Assembly (NCBI GenBank): GCA_018645325.1
Contig: JABGOU010000009.1
Span: forward strand, 1-64,000
DNA from: Desulfobacula sp.
Lineage (GTDB): Bacteria; Desulfobacterota; Desulfobacteria; Desulfobacterales; Desulfobacteraceae
Reading direction: 5' to 3'
Length of the DNA stretch: 64,000 nt
Of the stretch, positions 44,446 through 54,733 are shown piece by piece. Positions within the stretch are counted from its first letter, which is position 1. Each line of letters opens with the position of its first letter. The position numbers and the translations under genes were made by a program. The notes beneath the pieces were generated by a model. It saw nothing but the letters and a program-made list of their open reading frames with translations. It was not told where the DNA came from and searched no databases.

Positions 44446-45300
44446 ATGGAAAAAAAGAAAATGGCTTTTGCCGGTTCCTGGTATCCGGCAGATGCTGATG
44501 AGTGTGAAGCATCCATTAAAGACTTTTTAAAAGAAAAACCTGCTTTTTTTAATACAGGTTTTGTCGGTGGGATTGTTCCCCATGCAGGATGGTATTATTC
44601 CGGGTCAATTGCCTGCCGGGTCATAGCCTCTCTTCGTTCTGATGAAAAAATAGACACCATTATCATGTTTGGCGGCCATATGCATAAACAGTCTGAGCCT
44701 TTTATCCTGACCCATGGTGCAGTTGAAACACCATTTGGCCCAATTGAAGTTGATAAGGAACTCACGGATAAAATTACCACGGGTATCAGTCTCAGGCTAA
44801 GATCTCCACACAAGTTTCCAGATGAAAACACCCTGGAACTTCAATATCCTTTTATAAAATATTTTTATCCTGATGCAAAAATAGTGGTCTGTGGCGTGGC
44901 CCCTTCTTTTTTTGCTGCTGTTATCGGCAGCATGGCAGTAGCAGAAGCAAAAGACCTGTCAAGAAATGTCAGGATTATCGGGTCTACGGATATGACACAT
45001 TATGGGCCGGATTTTGGGTTTACAAAAGCTGGCACCGGTGAAAAGGCTGTGGAATGGGTGAAAACTAAAAACGATAGAAACGCTATTAAGGCTATGATGG
45101 AAATGGATGAATCCCAGATTATTGCCCAGGGCCTGGAAAATAAAAATATGTGCTGTGCCGGTTCTGCAGCAGCAGCTTCTGCCGCCTGTAAAAAACTGGG
45201 CGCAGTCAAGGCTATTGAGCTTGACTACGCCACAAGTTTTGAGAAATCCGCTTCTGAAAGTTTTGTCGGATATGCCGGGATTCTTTATTCTTTATTCTGA
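44446..45300 (+). CDS. MEMO1-family protein (AmmeMemoRadiSam system protein B)
   Basis: A 284-residue protein of the MEMO/dioxygenase-like fold. Conserved metal-ligand positions are visible: PHAGWYYSGS, FGGHMH and CCAGSAAAAS. Bacterial homologs often occur with an AMMECR1 protein and a radical SAM enzyme; neither is adjacent here. Instead it follows hypB by 17 bases. Its end overlaps the end of gltX by 16 bases on the other strand. Function is not established. Confidence 0.85.
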   Translation: MEKKKMAFAGSWYPADADECEASIKDFLKEKPAFFNTGFVGGIVPHAGWYYSGSIACRVIASLRSDEKIDTIIMFGGHMHKQSEPFILTHGAVETPFGPIEVDKELTDKITTGISLRLRSPHKFPDENTLELQYPFIKYFYPDAKIVVCGVAPSFFAAVIGSMAVAEAKDLSRNVRIIGSTDMTHYGPDFGFTKAGTGEKAVEWVKTKNDRNAIKAMMEMDESQIIAQGLENKNMCCAGSAAAASAACKKLGAVKAIELDYATSFEKSASESFVGYAGILYSLF

Positions 45301-46688
45301 ATCAGCTGGATAGCGCTTTTAATTCTTTGAACTGTTTTATCCTTTCCAAGGGCAATAAGCATTTCAAAGATTCCCGGGCTGATAGTTGTGCCGGTTATTG
45401 CAACTCTTAAAGGCTGGGCAATTTTTCCAAATTTGAGGTTAGTTTCTTCCATGATTTTTTTGAAAATAGTTTCAAGCGCCTCCTGGGTATACTTTTCAAG
45501 ACCTTCAATATAATCTGCAGATTTTTCTAATACTGCAGCTATATCTTTTTTGAGAAATTTTTTAACTGCCTTTTCATCAAATTTTAAATTATCTTGATAA
45601 TAAAAAACCGCTGCCTGTGCCATTTCAACAAGGGTTTTGCTTCTGGGTTGAAGGGTTTGGATAACCCCCTGGGTAAAGCCATCATTTTTCGCATCAATTC
45701 CAAGCGTATGCAAATGAAATAAGAGAGGACCGGCCAATTCTTCAGGGGTTTTTTTCTGGATGTGTTTTGAATTGAGAGCAAGAAGTTTGTCTGTGTCAAA
45801 CATGGATGCAGACCTGCCCAGATGTTCAAGATTAAATTTTTCAATGAGATCATCTCTTTCAAAAAATTCCTGATCGCCATGGGACCAGCCTAATCTGACC
45901 AGGTAATTGATCATAGCATCGGGTAAGAATCCCATTTTTTTATATTCACCCACTGACATGGCTCCATGGCGTTTGCTAAGGCGAGACTTATCAGACCCCA
46001 AAACCATTGGTACATGCCCGAAAACGGGCAGGCGGGCTCCAAGTGCTTTATATATCAGCATCTGCTTGGGCGTATTGATCAAATGGTCATCCCCCCGGAT
46101 GATGGTATTGATTCCCATGGTCAGGTCATCAACTACAACGGCAAGGTTGTACATGGGAGACCCGTCACTTCTCTGGATAATAAAATCATCCATTTCAGAG
46201 TTTTGAAATGCTGTGTCGCCTTTTACAATGTCTTTGACAATGGTAACACCCTGGTCAGGAGTTTTAATGCGAACGACCGTGTCTTCCCCTTTTTTAAGAT
46301 TTTTTTGCCTGCAGTTGCCGTTGTACATGGGCTTTAATCCCCTGGCTTTTGCAGTTTTTCTCATGATATTGACTTCGTCCTGGGTGCATGAGCAATAGTA
46401 AGCATGCCCTGATTCAACCAGTTTTTCTATGTACTCATTATAGATGGAATACCTTTGGGCCTGAAAATAGGGGCCGTCATCCCAGTCCATGCCAAGCCAT
46501 TCCAGGGATTCCAAAATGGCATCCACAGATTCTTTTGTGGATCTCGCAGCGTCTGTATCTTCTATCCTTAAAACAAATTTTCCCTTGTTTTTTCGGGCGT
46601 ACAGCCAGTTAAAAAGAGCAGTTCTTGCACCGCCGATGTGCAGGTAACCCGTGGGGGAAGGGGGGAACCTTGTAATGATTGTATCCAT
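45285..46688 (-). CDS. gltX: Glutamyl-tRNA synthetase
   Basis: A 467-residue class I synthetase: FPPSPTGYLHIGGARTALF with HIGH-type motif, the zinc-like CSCTQDE region, and SKRHGA of KMSKS in DKSRLSKRHGAMS. With GatCAB present in the genome, a non-discriminating enzyme that also charges tRNA-Gln is likely, although discrimination cannot be read reliably from sequence. Confidence 0.95.
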   Translation of the reverse strand: MDTIITRFPPSPTGYLHIGGARTALFNWLYARKNKGKFVLRIEDTDAARSTKESVDAILESLEWLGMDWDDGPYFQAQRYSIYNEYIEKLVESGHAYYCSCTQDEVNIMRKTAKARGLKPMYNGNCRQKNLKKGEDTVVRIKTPDQGVTIVKDIVKGDTAFQNSEMDDFIIQRSDGSPMYNLAVVVDDLTMGINTIIRGDDHLINTPKQMLIYKALGARLPVFGHVPMVLGSDKSRLSKRHGAMSVGEYKKMGFLPDAMINYLVRLGWSHGDQEFFERDDLIEKFNLEHLGRSASMFDTDKLLALNSKHIQKKTPEELAGPLLFHLHTLGIDAKNDGFTQGVIQTLQPRSKTLVEMAQAAVFYYQDNLKFDEKAVKKFLKKDIAAVLEKSADYIEGLEKYTQEALETIFKKIMEETNLKFGKIAQPLRVAITGTTISPGIFEMLIALGKDKTVQRIKSAIQLIQNKE

Positions 46689-46770
46689 TTGTTCTCCATA
46701 AAAGTAATATAGTGTAAAATCGAGCCCTTAACTACCACAAAACTTTGAATCGGGCAACAGGTTTAATTTC

Positions 46771-46799
46771 TTGACACTTTTTGGAAATTGGGGTAAATA
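46771..46799 (+). promoter_or_regulatory. Promoter of the rpmF operon
   Basis: TTGACA (46771-46776), 17-base spacer, TAAATA (46794-46799), about 70 bases before rpmF. Confidence 0.65.
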
Positions 46800-46868
46800 T
46801 GTTACCTTTATTATATTGGAATATAATAATTAAAAATTCAAATAAAATAATATATTTAGGAGAGATCA

Positions 46869-47054
46869 ATGGCAGTACCAAAGCAAAAGAGTTCCAAGGC
46901 AAGGGGTAGAAAAAGAAGGACACATTACAAAACAAGTGCTCCCACTGTGGGTGTGTGCCCTGAATGCCAGGAACCTAAACTTCCCCATACGGCCTGCCCT
47001 GAATGCGGCGCCTATAAAGACAGAAATGTATCCACAATTGACGACGAAGAATAA
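46869..47054 (+). CDS. rpmF: 50S ribosomal protein L32
   Basis: A 61-residue L32: MAVPKQKSSKARGRKRRTHYK and a zinc ribbon CPECQEPKLPHTACPECG (C+ form). AGGAGAG precedes the ATG. The next gene is acpP, 24 bases on, without the usual plsX/fab genes between. Confidence 0.96.
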   Translation: MAVPKQKSSKARGRKRRTHYKTSAPTVGVCPECQEPKLPHTACPECGAYKDRNVSTIDDEE

Positions 47055-47078
47055 CAGCTAAAGGAGACATTTTAAGGC

Positions 47079-47312
47079 ATGACAATTGAAACAAAAGTAA
47101 AAAAAGTGATTGCTGAAAAAATTCCTGATATTGATATAGATGATATTATTCCGGAAGCATCACTGATTGACGATCTAGGTGCTGATTCTCTTACAATAGT
47201 AGAGTTGATCATGTCAATGGAAGAAATGTTTGAAATTGAAATTGATGATGATGAAGCTGAGAAATTGATCACAGTTCAGGATGCCATTGATTTTATAAAA
47301 TTAAAATTTTAA
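47079..47312 (+). CDS. acpP: Acyl carrier protein
   Basis: A 77-residue, very acidic ACP. The Ser in DLGADSLTIVELI (DSL motif) receives 4'-phosphopantetheine. It carries acyl chains in fatty acid synthesis. It sits between rpmF and rpiB. Confidence 0.94.
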   Translation: MTIETKVKKVIAEKIPDIDIDDIIPEASLIDDLGADSLTIVELIMSMEEMFEIEIDDDEAEKLITVQDAIDFIKLKF

Positions 47313-47326
47313 AAATTGGGGAAAAA

Positions 47327-47767
47327 ATGAAAACAGGCAAACCAATTATTATTGGATGTGATCATGCTGCCTATGAACTCAAGGAAAAAATAAAAGTTTA
47401 TCTCACGGACAAGGGATATCGACTCGAAGATGCAGGTACCAAAAGCCAGGCATCGGTTAATTACGTGGATTTTGGGAAAAAAGTAGCCAGAGCTGTCTCT
47501 ATTGGTCAATATTCAAAAGGGATACTGCTTTGCGGCACAGGGCTTGGCATGTCCATGGTGGCGAATAGGTTTGTCAATGTAAGAGCCGCTCTTTGTTCTG
47601 ATGTTTTCGGGGCAAAAATGAGCCGGCTTCACAATGATGCCAATATCCTGGTCCTTGGCGGCCGTGTCCTGGGAGATATTCTTGCGTTTGAGATTATTCA
47701 AACCTGGCTGGACACTATGTTTGAAGGTGGCCGGCATTTGGAACGAATTCAGACTATAGATAATTAA
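47327..47767 (+). CDS. rpiB: Ribose-5-phosphate isomerase B
   Basis: A 146-residue RpiB/LacA enzyme interconverting ribose-5- and ribulose-5-phosphate. GCDHAAYELKEKI at the N-terminus and the active-site Cys in LLCGTGLGMSMVANRF are conserved. It precedes glyA, a common order. Confidence 0.93.
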   Translation: MKTGKPIIIGCDHAAYELKEKIKVYLTDKGYRLEDAGTKSQASVNYVDFGKKVARAVSIGQYSKGILLCGTGLGMSMVANRFVNVRAALCSDVFGAKMSRLHNDANILVLGGRVLGDILAFEIIQTWLDTMFEGGRHLERIQTIDN

Positions 47768-47790
47768 AAATATTATAAAAGAGCTTTAAA

Positions 47791-49023
47791 ATGGAGTTAA
47801 TCGGTAAAACAGATCCACAAATTGAAAAGATTATCCTGCAGGAGGCAGACCGGCAGGAATCAGAATTGAACCTGATTGCTTCTGAAAATATAGTCAGTCA
47901 GGCAGTAATGGCAGCCCAGGGATCTATCCTGACAAATAAATACGCTGAAGGATATCCTGCCAGAAGATATTATGGTGGTTGTGAATATGTGGACCAGGCA
48001 GAAGACCTTGCCATTGAGCGTGTCAAAAAATTGTTCAAGGTCGAATATGCAAATGTCCAGCCCCACTCGGGTTCAGGGGCCAATATGGCGGCTTATTTTG
48101 CTGTGCTTAATCCTGGAGACCGGATTCTTGCAATGGACCTTTCCCATGGTGGTCATCTGACCCACGGTGCCGGAGTCAGTTTTTCCGGCAAGCTCTATGA
48201 TTTTGCCCATTATGGACTGTCGCCTGAAACCGAGAGAATTGACCTGAACCAGGTGGAATCGCTGGCAAAAAAGCACAAACCGAAATTGATTGTGGCAGGC
48301 GCCAGTGCTTATCCAAGAATTATTGATTTTAAAGGCTTTTCTCAAATTGCCAAATCTGTTAATGCCCTTTTTATGGTGGATATGGCTCACATTGCAGGAC
48401 TTGTTGCAACGGGTGTTCATCCAAGTCCGGTAGGATTTGCTGATCTGATTACTTCCACAACCCATAAAACTCTCAGGGGTCCTCGCGGTGGCCTCATCCT
48501 GTCTTCGGAAAAATATGCAAAAGTTATCAATAGTCAGATATTTCCCGGTATCCAGGGTGGTCCTTTAATGCATGTTATTGCGGCAAAAGCAATCGCCTTT
48601 AAAGAAGCCCTTGACCAATCCTTTGCAGACTATCAGAAACAGGTGGTAAAAAATGCTGCTGCCCTTGCCGATGTAATGATGGAAAGGGGATATAAACTGA
48701 TTTCAGGAGGAACTGATAATCACATGGTGCTGGTTGATTTCAGTTTAAAGGATATTTCGGGAAAAGCGGCTGAAGAAAGACTCGGCAGTGCCCGTATTAC
48801 CGTGAATAAAAATACTGTTCCAAACGAAAAACGCGGGCCTTTTGTCACTAGTGGTATAAGGATAGGGCTTCCCCTTGTGACTTCCAGGGGTATGGGCGTA
48901 AAGGCCAGTAAAAGAATTGCAGGTTTTATCTGTGATGTACTGGATGACCAGGAAAATATTAAAATTACAGCTGAAAAAGTAAAAGACCTTTGTATGCAAT
49001 ATCCCTTGTATAAAGGAAAATAG
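47791..49023 (+). CDS. glyA: Serine hydroxymethyltransferase
   Basis: A 410-residue PLP enzyme making glycine and methylene-tetrahydrofolate from serine. [28 protein letters not shown] and the PLP Lys in [14 protein letters not shown] are all present. Confidence 0.96.
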   Translation: MELIGKTDPQIEKIILQEADRQESELNLIASENIVSQAVMAAQGSILTNKYAEGYPARRYYGGCEYVDQAEDLAIERVKKLFKVEYANVQPHSGSGANMAAYFAVLNPGDRILAMDLSHGGHLTHGAGVSFSGKLYDFAHYGLSPETERIDLNQVESLAKKHKPKLIVAGASAYPRIIDFKGFSQIAKSVNALFMVDMAHIAGLVATGVHPSPVGFADLITSTTHKTLRGPRGGLILSSEKYAKVINSQIFPGIQGGPLMHVIAAKAIAFKEALDQSFADYQKQVVKNAAALADVMMERGYKLISGGTDNHMVLVDFSLKDISGKAAEERLGSARITVNKNTVPNEKRGPFVTSGIRIGLPLVTSRGMGVKASKRIAGFICDVLDDQENIKITAEKVKDLCMQYPLYKGK

Positions 49024-49027
49024 ATCC

Positions 49028-49489
49028 ATGAATGAACATTTGTCAAACAGGCCCTCATGGCATGAATATTTCATGGGAATCTGTGATCTTGTTGCCACCC
49101 GCGCAACCTGCACCAGAAGAAAAGTAGGAGCAGTTCTGGTAAAGGGGAAAAGGATTCTTTGCACAGGTTATAATGGTGCCCCTGCAAAAGTTCCTCATTG
49201 CATTGAGGTCGGATGTCTGAGGGTACAATTGAATGTGCCTTCCGGTGAAAAACATGAATTGTGTCGGGGTGTACATGCTGAACAAAATGCTATTATTCAG
49301 GCAGCCTATCACGGAATTCAGGTTAATGGATCAGTTCTTTATTGTACTAACCAGCCTTGCTCTATTTGTTCAAAAATGATTATCAACGCCGGGATTAAAA
49401 CGGTATATTATAAAGATGGATATAATGATTCCTTGACTTTGGATATGTTTGAAAAGGCTAAAGTAGAACTCATTCGGCTTGAGACTTAA
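49028..49489 (+). CDS. dCMP deaminase
   Basis: A 153-residue zinc deaminase (ComEB type) that converts dCMP to dUMP for thymidylate synthesis. [11 protein letters not shown] gives the zinc His and catalytic Glu; [14 protein letters not shown] gives the two zinc Cys. It begins 4 bases after glyA and precedes nrdR, grouping deoxynucleotide functions. Confidence 0.92.
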   Translation: MNEHLSNRPSWHEYFMGICDLVATRATCTRRKVGAVLVKGKRILCTGYNGAPAKVPHCIEVGCLRVQLNVPSGEKHELCRGVHAEQNAIIQAAYHGIQVNGSVLYCTNQPCSICSKMIINAGIKTVYYKDGYNDSLTLDMFEKAKVELIRLET

Positions 49490-49507
49490 AAAAGGAAAGG
49501 CACTCAC

Positions 49508-50014
49508 ATGGAATGCCCATTTTGCGGAAAACCAAACACAAGAGTTATTGATTCGCGTCCGGGCAAGATGGAGTTTGAAGTTCGTCGGCGCAGAGAATGC
49601 CAGGAATGTACCCAGAGGTTTACAACTTATGAACGGTTCGTAAAAGTACCTGTTATTATTGTAAAAAAAGACGGGAGAAGGGAAGATTTCAACCGGGAAA
49701 AAGTTATGACCGGTATTAAAAAAGCCTGTGAAAAAAGAGCCATCAGCATTAATCGGATTGAAGAAACAGTGGATGCCATTGAGCAGGATTTAAGGGAAAC
49801 CAATGAACGGGAACTGCCTTCAAAAATTGTTGGGGAAAAAATTATTACAGCCTTAAAACAAATCGATGATGTGGCCTATGTCCGATTTGCATCTGTTTAC
49901 AGGGAATTTAAGGATGTAGCTGATTTTATACAGGAGCTTAAGGCGCTGGCCCCCAAAGAATGCCTGCCCCTTGAATTTGATGGAATCTTGGATAAGGCCG
50001 ATGACAGATCATGA
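49508..50014 (+). CDS. nrdR: Transcriptional regulator NrdR
   Basis: A 168-residue repressor of ribonucleotide reductase genes. It has the zinc ribbon CPFCGKPNT...CQECTQRF and an ATP-cone (VKKDGRREDFNREKVMTGI) that senses ATP/dATP. It overlaps ribD by 14 bases. Its nrd targets are not in the window. Confidence 0.95.
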   Translation: MECPFCGKPNTRVIDSRPGKMEFEVRRRRECQECTQRFTTYERFVKVPVIIVKKDGRREDFNREKVMTGIKKACEKRAISINRIEETVDAIEQDLRETNERELPSKIVGEKIITALKQIDDVAYVRFASVYREFKDVADFIQELKALAPKECLPLEFDGILDKADDRS

Positions 50015-51098
50015 ATACATGCAACAGGCGTTATCCCTTGCAAGAATAGCACAGGGATTTACATCCCCTAACCCTTGTGTAGGTGCGGTTGTTGTAAAGA
50101 ATGGAAAGGTTGTCGGGAAAGGATTTCATCAAGCTGCCGGGTTACCGCATGCTGAAGTAGAGGCTCTGGATCATGCCGGTTCCAAGGCAGTGGATGCAAC
50201 CCTCTATGTAACCCTTGAGCCTTGTAACCATTTTGGAAAAACCCCGCCTTGTACCCATAAAATAATTAAATCCAAAATTAAAAAAGTTGTGGTGGGATGC
50301 CTTGACCCCAATCCTGATGTATGCGGCAGTGGTATAACCTATCTTAAAGAAAATGGCGTAAAGGTTGTTTCAGGCATTCTTGAAAAAGAGTCCAAACTCC
50401 TGATTGAAGCTTTTTTATGGTATACTCAACATAATAAAAAACCCTTTGTTATTTTGAAGTGTGCTTCCACTTTGGATGGGAGGATTGCAACATCCACAGG
50501 AGATTCAAAATGGATCACCAATGAAAAATCAAGGAATCATGTTCATGAGATCCGAAATGAAGTGGATGCCATTTTAGTAGGATCAGGAACCCTGCATGCC
50601 GACAATCCCTCCCTCACATCAAGAATTAAAGGAGTTAAGACAAAAGATCCCATAAGGATAGTTCTGGATACCCATTTAAGTATTAAAGAAGATGCAAACC
50701 TTGTTATCCAGGACTCTAAAGCTAAAACCATTATTGTTACAGGCCCCGACGTTTCCAAAGAAAAAAAAGCCCGGTTTGAAAAAAAGGGGGTTCAAATACT
50801 TGAAATTGCGTTAAAAGATCATAGACTTGATTTAAATGAACTGATGATTAAGTTAGGGCAGATGTCAATTTTAAGCCTTTTGGTAGAAGGCGGAAGCAGG
50901 GTGGCAGGATCGGCGCTAAAGGCAGGGATAGTAAACAAGGTCCTGCTTTTTTTTGCACCTAAATTGTTAGGCGGCAGTGATGGTACTCCGATATTTAAAG
51001 GCAAAGGACCTTTATTAATAAAAGATGCCTTTAGACTAAAACAGGTCAGTCTTACTCAGTTTGATGATGACATTCTTGTTAAGGGATATCTGAAATAA
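50001..51098 (+). CDS. ribD: Bifunctional riboflavin deaminase/reductase
   Basis: About 365 residues. The N-terminal deaminase has HAEVEALDHAG and LEPCNHFGKTPPCTH zinc ligands; the C-terminal DHFR-like reductase has ASTLDGRIATSTGDSKWI and LVEGGSRVAGSAL. The ATG at 50001 is chosen; AAGG lies 5 bases upstream. An in-frame TTG at 49971 is less likely. First rib gene of the cluster; no FMN riboswitch precedes it. Confidence 0.95.
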   Translation: MTDHEYMQQALSLARIAQGFTSPNPCVGAVVVKNGKVVGKGFHQAAGLPHAEVEALDHAGSKAVDATLYVTLEPCNHFGKTPPCTHKIIKSKIKKVVVGCLDPNPDVCGSGITYLKENGVKVVSGILEKESKLLIEAFLWYTQHNKKPFVILKCASTLDGRIATSTGDSKWITNEKSRNHVHEIRNEVDAILVGSGTLHADNPSLTSRIKGVKTKDPIRIVLDTHLSIKEDANLVIQDSKAKTIIVTGPDVSKEKKARFEKKGVQILEIALKDHRLDLNELMIKLGQMSILSLLVEGGSRVAGSALKAGIVNKVLLFFAPKLLGGSDGTPIFKGKGPLLIKDAFRLKQVSLTQFDDDILVKGYLK

Positions 51099-51122
51099 GA
51101 GACGATTAACCAGGGTTAATAA

Positions 51123-51788
51123 ATGTTTACAGGAATTATTGAAAGTTTCGGAACTATTAAACGGATTGAGTCCAAGGGTGAAGGTAAAGTGCTTCACATT
51201 GGGTGTGACCTGGATTTGTCTGAATCAAAAATTGGAGATTCCATTGCTGTAAACGGTGCATGCCTTACTGCTGTCAGCCTTGAGAAAAATATTTTTAAAG
51301 TGGACATGGCGCCTGAAACTGTTGAACGAACTACTTTTAAAAGGTTAAGGCCGGGTTCACGGGTCAATATTGAAAGGGCTCTAAAATTGTCAGATAGGGT
51401 CGATGGACATCTGGTTTCAGGACATATTGATGGGACTGGAATCATTGCTTCAATAAAAAGAAATAGCAATGCAGTTAATATTAAAGTTAATGTTCCTTTA
51501 AAACTTGGCGCAGAAATGATTGAGAAAGGTTCTGTTGCTATTGAAGGAGTCAGCCTGACCATCAACAAGTGTTCTGATAAGGATTTTGACGTAAGTATTA
51601 TTCCTCACACTGCAGATATTACTACCATTGGTTTAAAAAGAGTCGGTGATGAGGTCAATATAGAAACCGATATGATCGGGAAATATGTAAAAAAGATTTT
51701 AATGGGAAGTTTCTCAAAAAATGATGCTTTGCCAAAAGGGCAGAAAGGTATCAGTATTGGACTTCTCGCCAGGAATGGATTTTTATAA
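51123..51788 (+). CDS. ribE: Riboflavin synthase alpha subunit
   Basis: A 221-residue protein of two repeated lumazine-binding domains, each with a G-S-I-A/V-x-x-G-x-x-L segment ([13 protein letters not shown] and [12 protein letters not shown]). It starts [12 protein letters not shown]. It dismutates two dimethyl-ribityllumazines to riboflavin. The protein ends [18 protein letters not shown] to ribBA, which starts 16 bases later. Confidence 0.94.
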   Translation: MFTGIIESFGTIKRIESKGEGKVLHIGCDLDLSESKIGDSIAVNGACLTAVSLEKNIFKVDMAPETVERTTFKRLRPGSRVNIERALKLSDRVDGHLVSGHIDGTGIIASIKRNSNAVNIKVNVPLKLGAEMIEKGSVAIEGVSLTINKCSDKDFDVSIIPHTADITTIGLKRVGDEVNIETDMIGKYVKKILMGSFSKNDALPKGQKGISIGLLARNGFL

Positions 51789-51804
51789 ACCTAAGGATTT
51801 AAAT

Positions 51805-53007
51805 ATGCCGCATTTAACAATTGAACAGGCTTTAGAAGATATTAAAAATGGTAAAATGGTTATTCTTGTGGATGATGAAGATCGTGAAAATGAAGGCGAT
51901 CTGACCATGGCAGCACAGGCTGTAACCCCGGAAGCCATCAATTTCATGGCGAAATATGGAAGGGGACTGATTTGTCTCTCCCTTGATAACAGCATTGCCG
52001 ACCGTCTGGATTTACCCATGATGGTGGACAATAACACTTCACAATATGGAACAGGATTTACCGTGTCCATTGAAGCAAAAAAAGGAGTTACCACAGGTAT
52101 TTCCGCAGCTGACAGGGCAACAACCATCCTCACTGCGGTTGCAGATGATACTACCCCTGATGATATTGCCAGGCCCGGCCATATTTTTCCTTTGCGGGCC
52201 CGAGATGGCGGTGTCATGGTAAGGATAGGACAGACAGAAGGCTCTGTTGATCTGGCACGACTTTCAGGGATGAAACCTGCAGGTGTGATTTGTGAAATCA
52301 TGGATGATGACGGTACCATGGCAAGAATGCCCTCCCTTGAAATATTTGCAAAAAAACATGGTATCGGTATCTGTACCGTTGCTGAACTTGTAAAATACAG
52401 GCTTAAAACGGAAAGCTTTGTCACAAGAGCGGCCCAGACAATTATACCCACAAGAGTTGGTGGTGAGTTTTCTATCATTGCCTATGAAAATGATATGGAT
52501 AATTTGACCCATATTGCCCTTGTAAAAGGAGAAATTGATCCCGAAAAATCAATCCTGGTAAGGGTTCATTCAGAATGTATGACCGGTGATATTTTTTCTT
52601 CCCTTCGCTGCGACTGCCAGGATCAGCTCCATAGTGCCATGGCTATGATGGAACAAGAGGGCAGTGGGGTTCTTTTATACCTTCGCCAGGAAGGTCGCGG
52701 TATTGGCCTTGTAAATAAGCTAAAAGCCTATGAATATCAGCGCCAGGGAATGGATACTGTTGAAGCCAATGAGAAACTCGGGTTTAAGGCAGACATGAGA
52801 GATTATGGTGTGGGAGCTCAGATACTGGTTGACCTGGGTGTTAAAAAAATGCGGCTTTTGACCAACAATCCTAAAAAAATGATCGGCCTTGAGGGATATG
52901 GACTAAGTGTTGTTGAACAGGTCCCCATTGAAGTTGAAGCTAATTGTCATAACCAGGGATACCTTAAGTGCAAGCAGGCTAAGATGGGTCATTTGCTCAA
53001 CATATAA
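51805..53007 (+). CDS. ribBA: Bifunctional DHBP synthase / GTP cyclohydrolase II
   Basis: About 400 residues. RibB domain: [17 protein letters not shown] and [12 protein letters not shown]; RibA domain: [19 protein letters not shown] with the three zinc Cys, and [13 protein letters not shown]. It supplies both precursors of riboflavin. The ATG at 51805 follows AAGGA by 7 bases. Confidence 0.95.
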   Translation: MPHLTIEQALEDIKNGKMVILVDDEDRENEGDLTMAAQAVTPEAINFMAKYGRGLICLSLDNSIADRLDLPMMVDNNTSQYGTGFTVSIEAKKGVTTGISAADRATTILTAVADDTTPDDIARPGHIFPLRARDGGVMVRIGQTEGSVDLARLSGMKPAGVICEIMDDDGTMARMPSLEIFAKKHGIGICTVAELVKYRLKTESFVTRAAQTIIPTRVGGEFSIIAYENDMDNLTHIALVKGEIDPEKSILVRVHSECMTGDIFSSLRCDCQDQLHSAMAMMEQEGSGVLLYLRQEGRGIGLVNKLKAYEYQRQGMDTVEANEKLGFKADMRDYGVGAQILVDLGVKKMRLLTNNPKKMIGLEGYGLSVVEQVPIEVEANCHNQGYLKCKQAKMGHLLNI

Positions 53008-53055
53008 ATAAAAGGAATTAATTTTAATCATTATTATAATCATGAGGATGTAAAA

Positions 53056-53529
53056 ATGCCAAAAATTATAGAAGCAGGGTTACAGGCCCAGGGGAAGAAA
53101 TTTGGAATCATTGTCTCCCGTTTTAATGATTTTATAACTGCTAAACTGGTAGATGGAGCTCTTGATGGACTGATAAGGAGTGGAGCGGAAGATAAGGACA
53201 TAACTATTTTAAAAGTTCCAGGCGCTTTTGAAATTCCCTTGGCCGCAAAGAAAATGCTGAACCATGGAACCTATGATGCCATTATATGTATAGGGGCTGT
53301 TATTCGTGGAGCCACAAGTCATTATGATTATGTGTGTGCAGAAGTATCCAAGGGTATTGCATCTGTCAGTCTTGAGGCCGACATTCCTGTGATGTTTGGA
53401 ATTCTTACAACGGAAACCATAGAGCAGGCCATTGAAAGGGCAGGAACCAAGGCCGGGAATAAAGGTTTTGATGTGGCCCTGGGCGCTGTTGAAATGGCAA
53501 ATCTTTCCGAAAGTCTTAAAAAAGGTTAA
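53056..53529 (+). CDS. ribH: 6,7-dimethyl-8-ribityllumazine synthase
   Basis: A 157-residue subunit of the icosahedral lumazine synthase. [29 protein letters not shown] and [14 protein letters not shown] are conserved active-site segments. Completes ribD-ribE-ribBA-ribH. Confidence 0.96.
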   Translation: MPKIIEAGLQAQGKKFGIIVSRFNDFITAKLVDGALDGLIRSGAEDKDITILKVPGAFEIPLAAKKMLNHGTYDAIICIGAVIRGATSHYDYVCAEVSKGIASVSLEADIPVMFGILTTETIEQAIERAGTKAGNKGFDVALGAVEMANLSESLKKG

Positions 53530-53537
53530 ATAATATT

Positions 53538-53954
53538 ATGGGTGACCGCAGGCAGGCGAGAGAACTTGCACTTCAGGCTCTTTTTTTCTTTGATATTGAG
53601 AAATCTGATCCAGAACAAAGTTTGGAATTATTTTGTGAGGAAAATGAAGAAAAGCTTATTGAGGCTGTAAAACCATTTTTTCTGGATCTGGTTAAAGGGG
53701 TTTTGGAAAATAGTTCTCAGATAGATGCATTGTTAAATAAATATTCAAAAAACTGGAAAATTTCCAGAATGCCTGTGGTGGACAGAAATATCATGCGGGT
53801 GGCAATATTTGAATTTTTAAAATGCCCTGATATACCTACCAGTGTCACCATAAATGAAGCGGTTGAAATTGGTAAAAATTATGGAACAAGGGATTCCGGG
53901 GCGTTTATCAACGGTGTGTTGGATCGTATTAGATCCCTTGAAGGTTTTAAATAG
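53538..53954 (+). CDS. nusB: Transcription antitermination factor NusB
   Basis: A 138-residue helical RNA-binding protein acting with NusE on rRNA transcription. RRQARELALQALFFFDIE at the N-terminus and VTINEAVEIGKNYGT with SGAFINGVLDRI at the end are typical. Follows ribH after 8 bases. Confidence 0.95.
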   Translation: MGDRRQARELALQALFFFDIEKSDPEQSLELFCEENEEKLIEAVKPFFLDLVKGVLENSSQIDALLNKYSKNWKISRMPVVDRNIMRVAIFEFLKCPDIPTSVTINEAVEIGKNYGTRDSGAFINGVLDRIRSLEGFK

Positions 53955-53963
53955 GAGATTATT

Positions 53964-54584
53964 TTGATTATAAAGAAACTTGAGGTTGGTCCGATTATGG
54001 CCAATTGTTTTATTTTAGGTTGTGAATCAACAAAAGAAGCTGTTGTTATTGATCCGGGAGATGATTCAGACCGAATCCTGATGGAGCTGGCTAAATCTGA
54101 ATTAAATGTAAAATACCTGATTAACACCCACGGTCATTTTGACCATGTGGGTGCCAATAAAAGAATGAAAGAAGTAACAGGGGCAAAGCTTGCTATTCAT
54201 CCCGAGGATGAACCCATGTTCAAAGAACTTTCACATTCTGCATCAATGTTTGGACTAACGGCCCAGAATTCACCTCCGGCAGATATTTTATTAAAACATG
54301 GGGATGAAATAAGTTTTGGTGAGATTAATTTAAAGGTGATCCACACGCCCGGTCATTCAAAAGGAGGCATTTGCCTTTATACCAAAGGCCACCTTTTTTC
54401 CGGAGATACATTGTTTGCAGGATCCATCGGAAGGACGGATCTTCCAGGGGGTGATTATGATACTTTGATTTCAAGTATAAAGAATAACTTGTTATCCCTG
54501 GATGATAAAACAATTGTATATACGGGTCATGGCCCGGAAACAACATTAGGTGATGAAAGGAGAAGCAATCCTTTCTTGAGATGA
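53964..54584 (+). CDS. Metallo-beta-lactamase-fold hydrolase (glyoxalase II-like)
   Basis: A 206-residue enzyme with the dinuclear metal motif THGHFDHVG, then HTPGHSKGG and FSGDTLF. Related to YcbL/glyoxalase II proteins that hydrolyse thioesters such as S-lactoylglutathione analogs. A TTG start at 53964 is used because TAGGAG lies 7 bases upstream and the N-terminus KKLEVGPIMANCFIL fits. Its stop overlaps an ATG (ATGA) at 54581. Confidence 0.87.
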   Translation: MIIKKLEVGPIMANCFILGCESTKEAVVIDPGDDSDRILMELAKSELNVKYLINTHGHFDHVGANKRMKEVTGAKLAIHPEDEPMFKELSHSASMFGLTAQNSPPADILLKHGDEISFGEINLKVIHTPGHSKGGICLYTKGHLFSGDTLFAGSIGRTDLPGGDYDTLISSIKNNLLSLDDKTIVYTGHGPETTLGDERRSNPFLR

Positions 54585-54733
54585 ATGACCTTTTGATGGA
54601 TGGATTGTTAAAACAGCTGCCCTTTGTAAAAGTGGTTCATCAGGAAACTATTGAACTTGATCGATCATTTGAGCAGGTGGCTGCATCATTTGCCAATGAG
54701 TTACTATTAAATGTTATGGGGAAAAAAAGAATT

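Noticed and set aside
49900..50000. Possible FMN riboswitch before ribD
   Set aside because: ribD starts inside nrdR; no leader exists and no RFN-like motif was seen.
51783..52478. 231-codon open frame on the minus strand
   Set aside because: It lies entirely antisense to ribBA, has low-complexity Ser/Thr-rich composition and no ribosome site or family motif.
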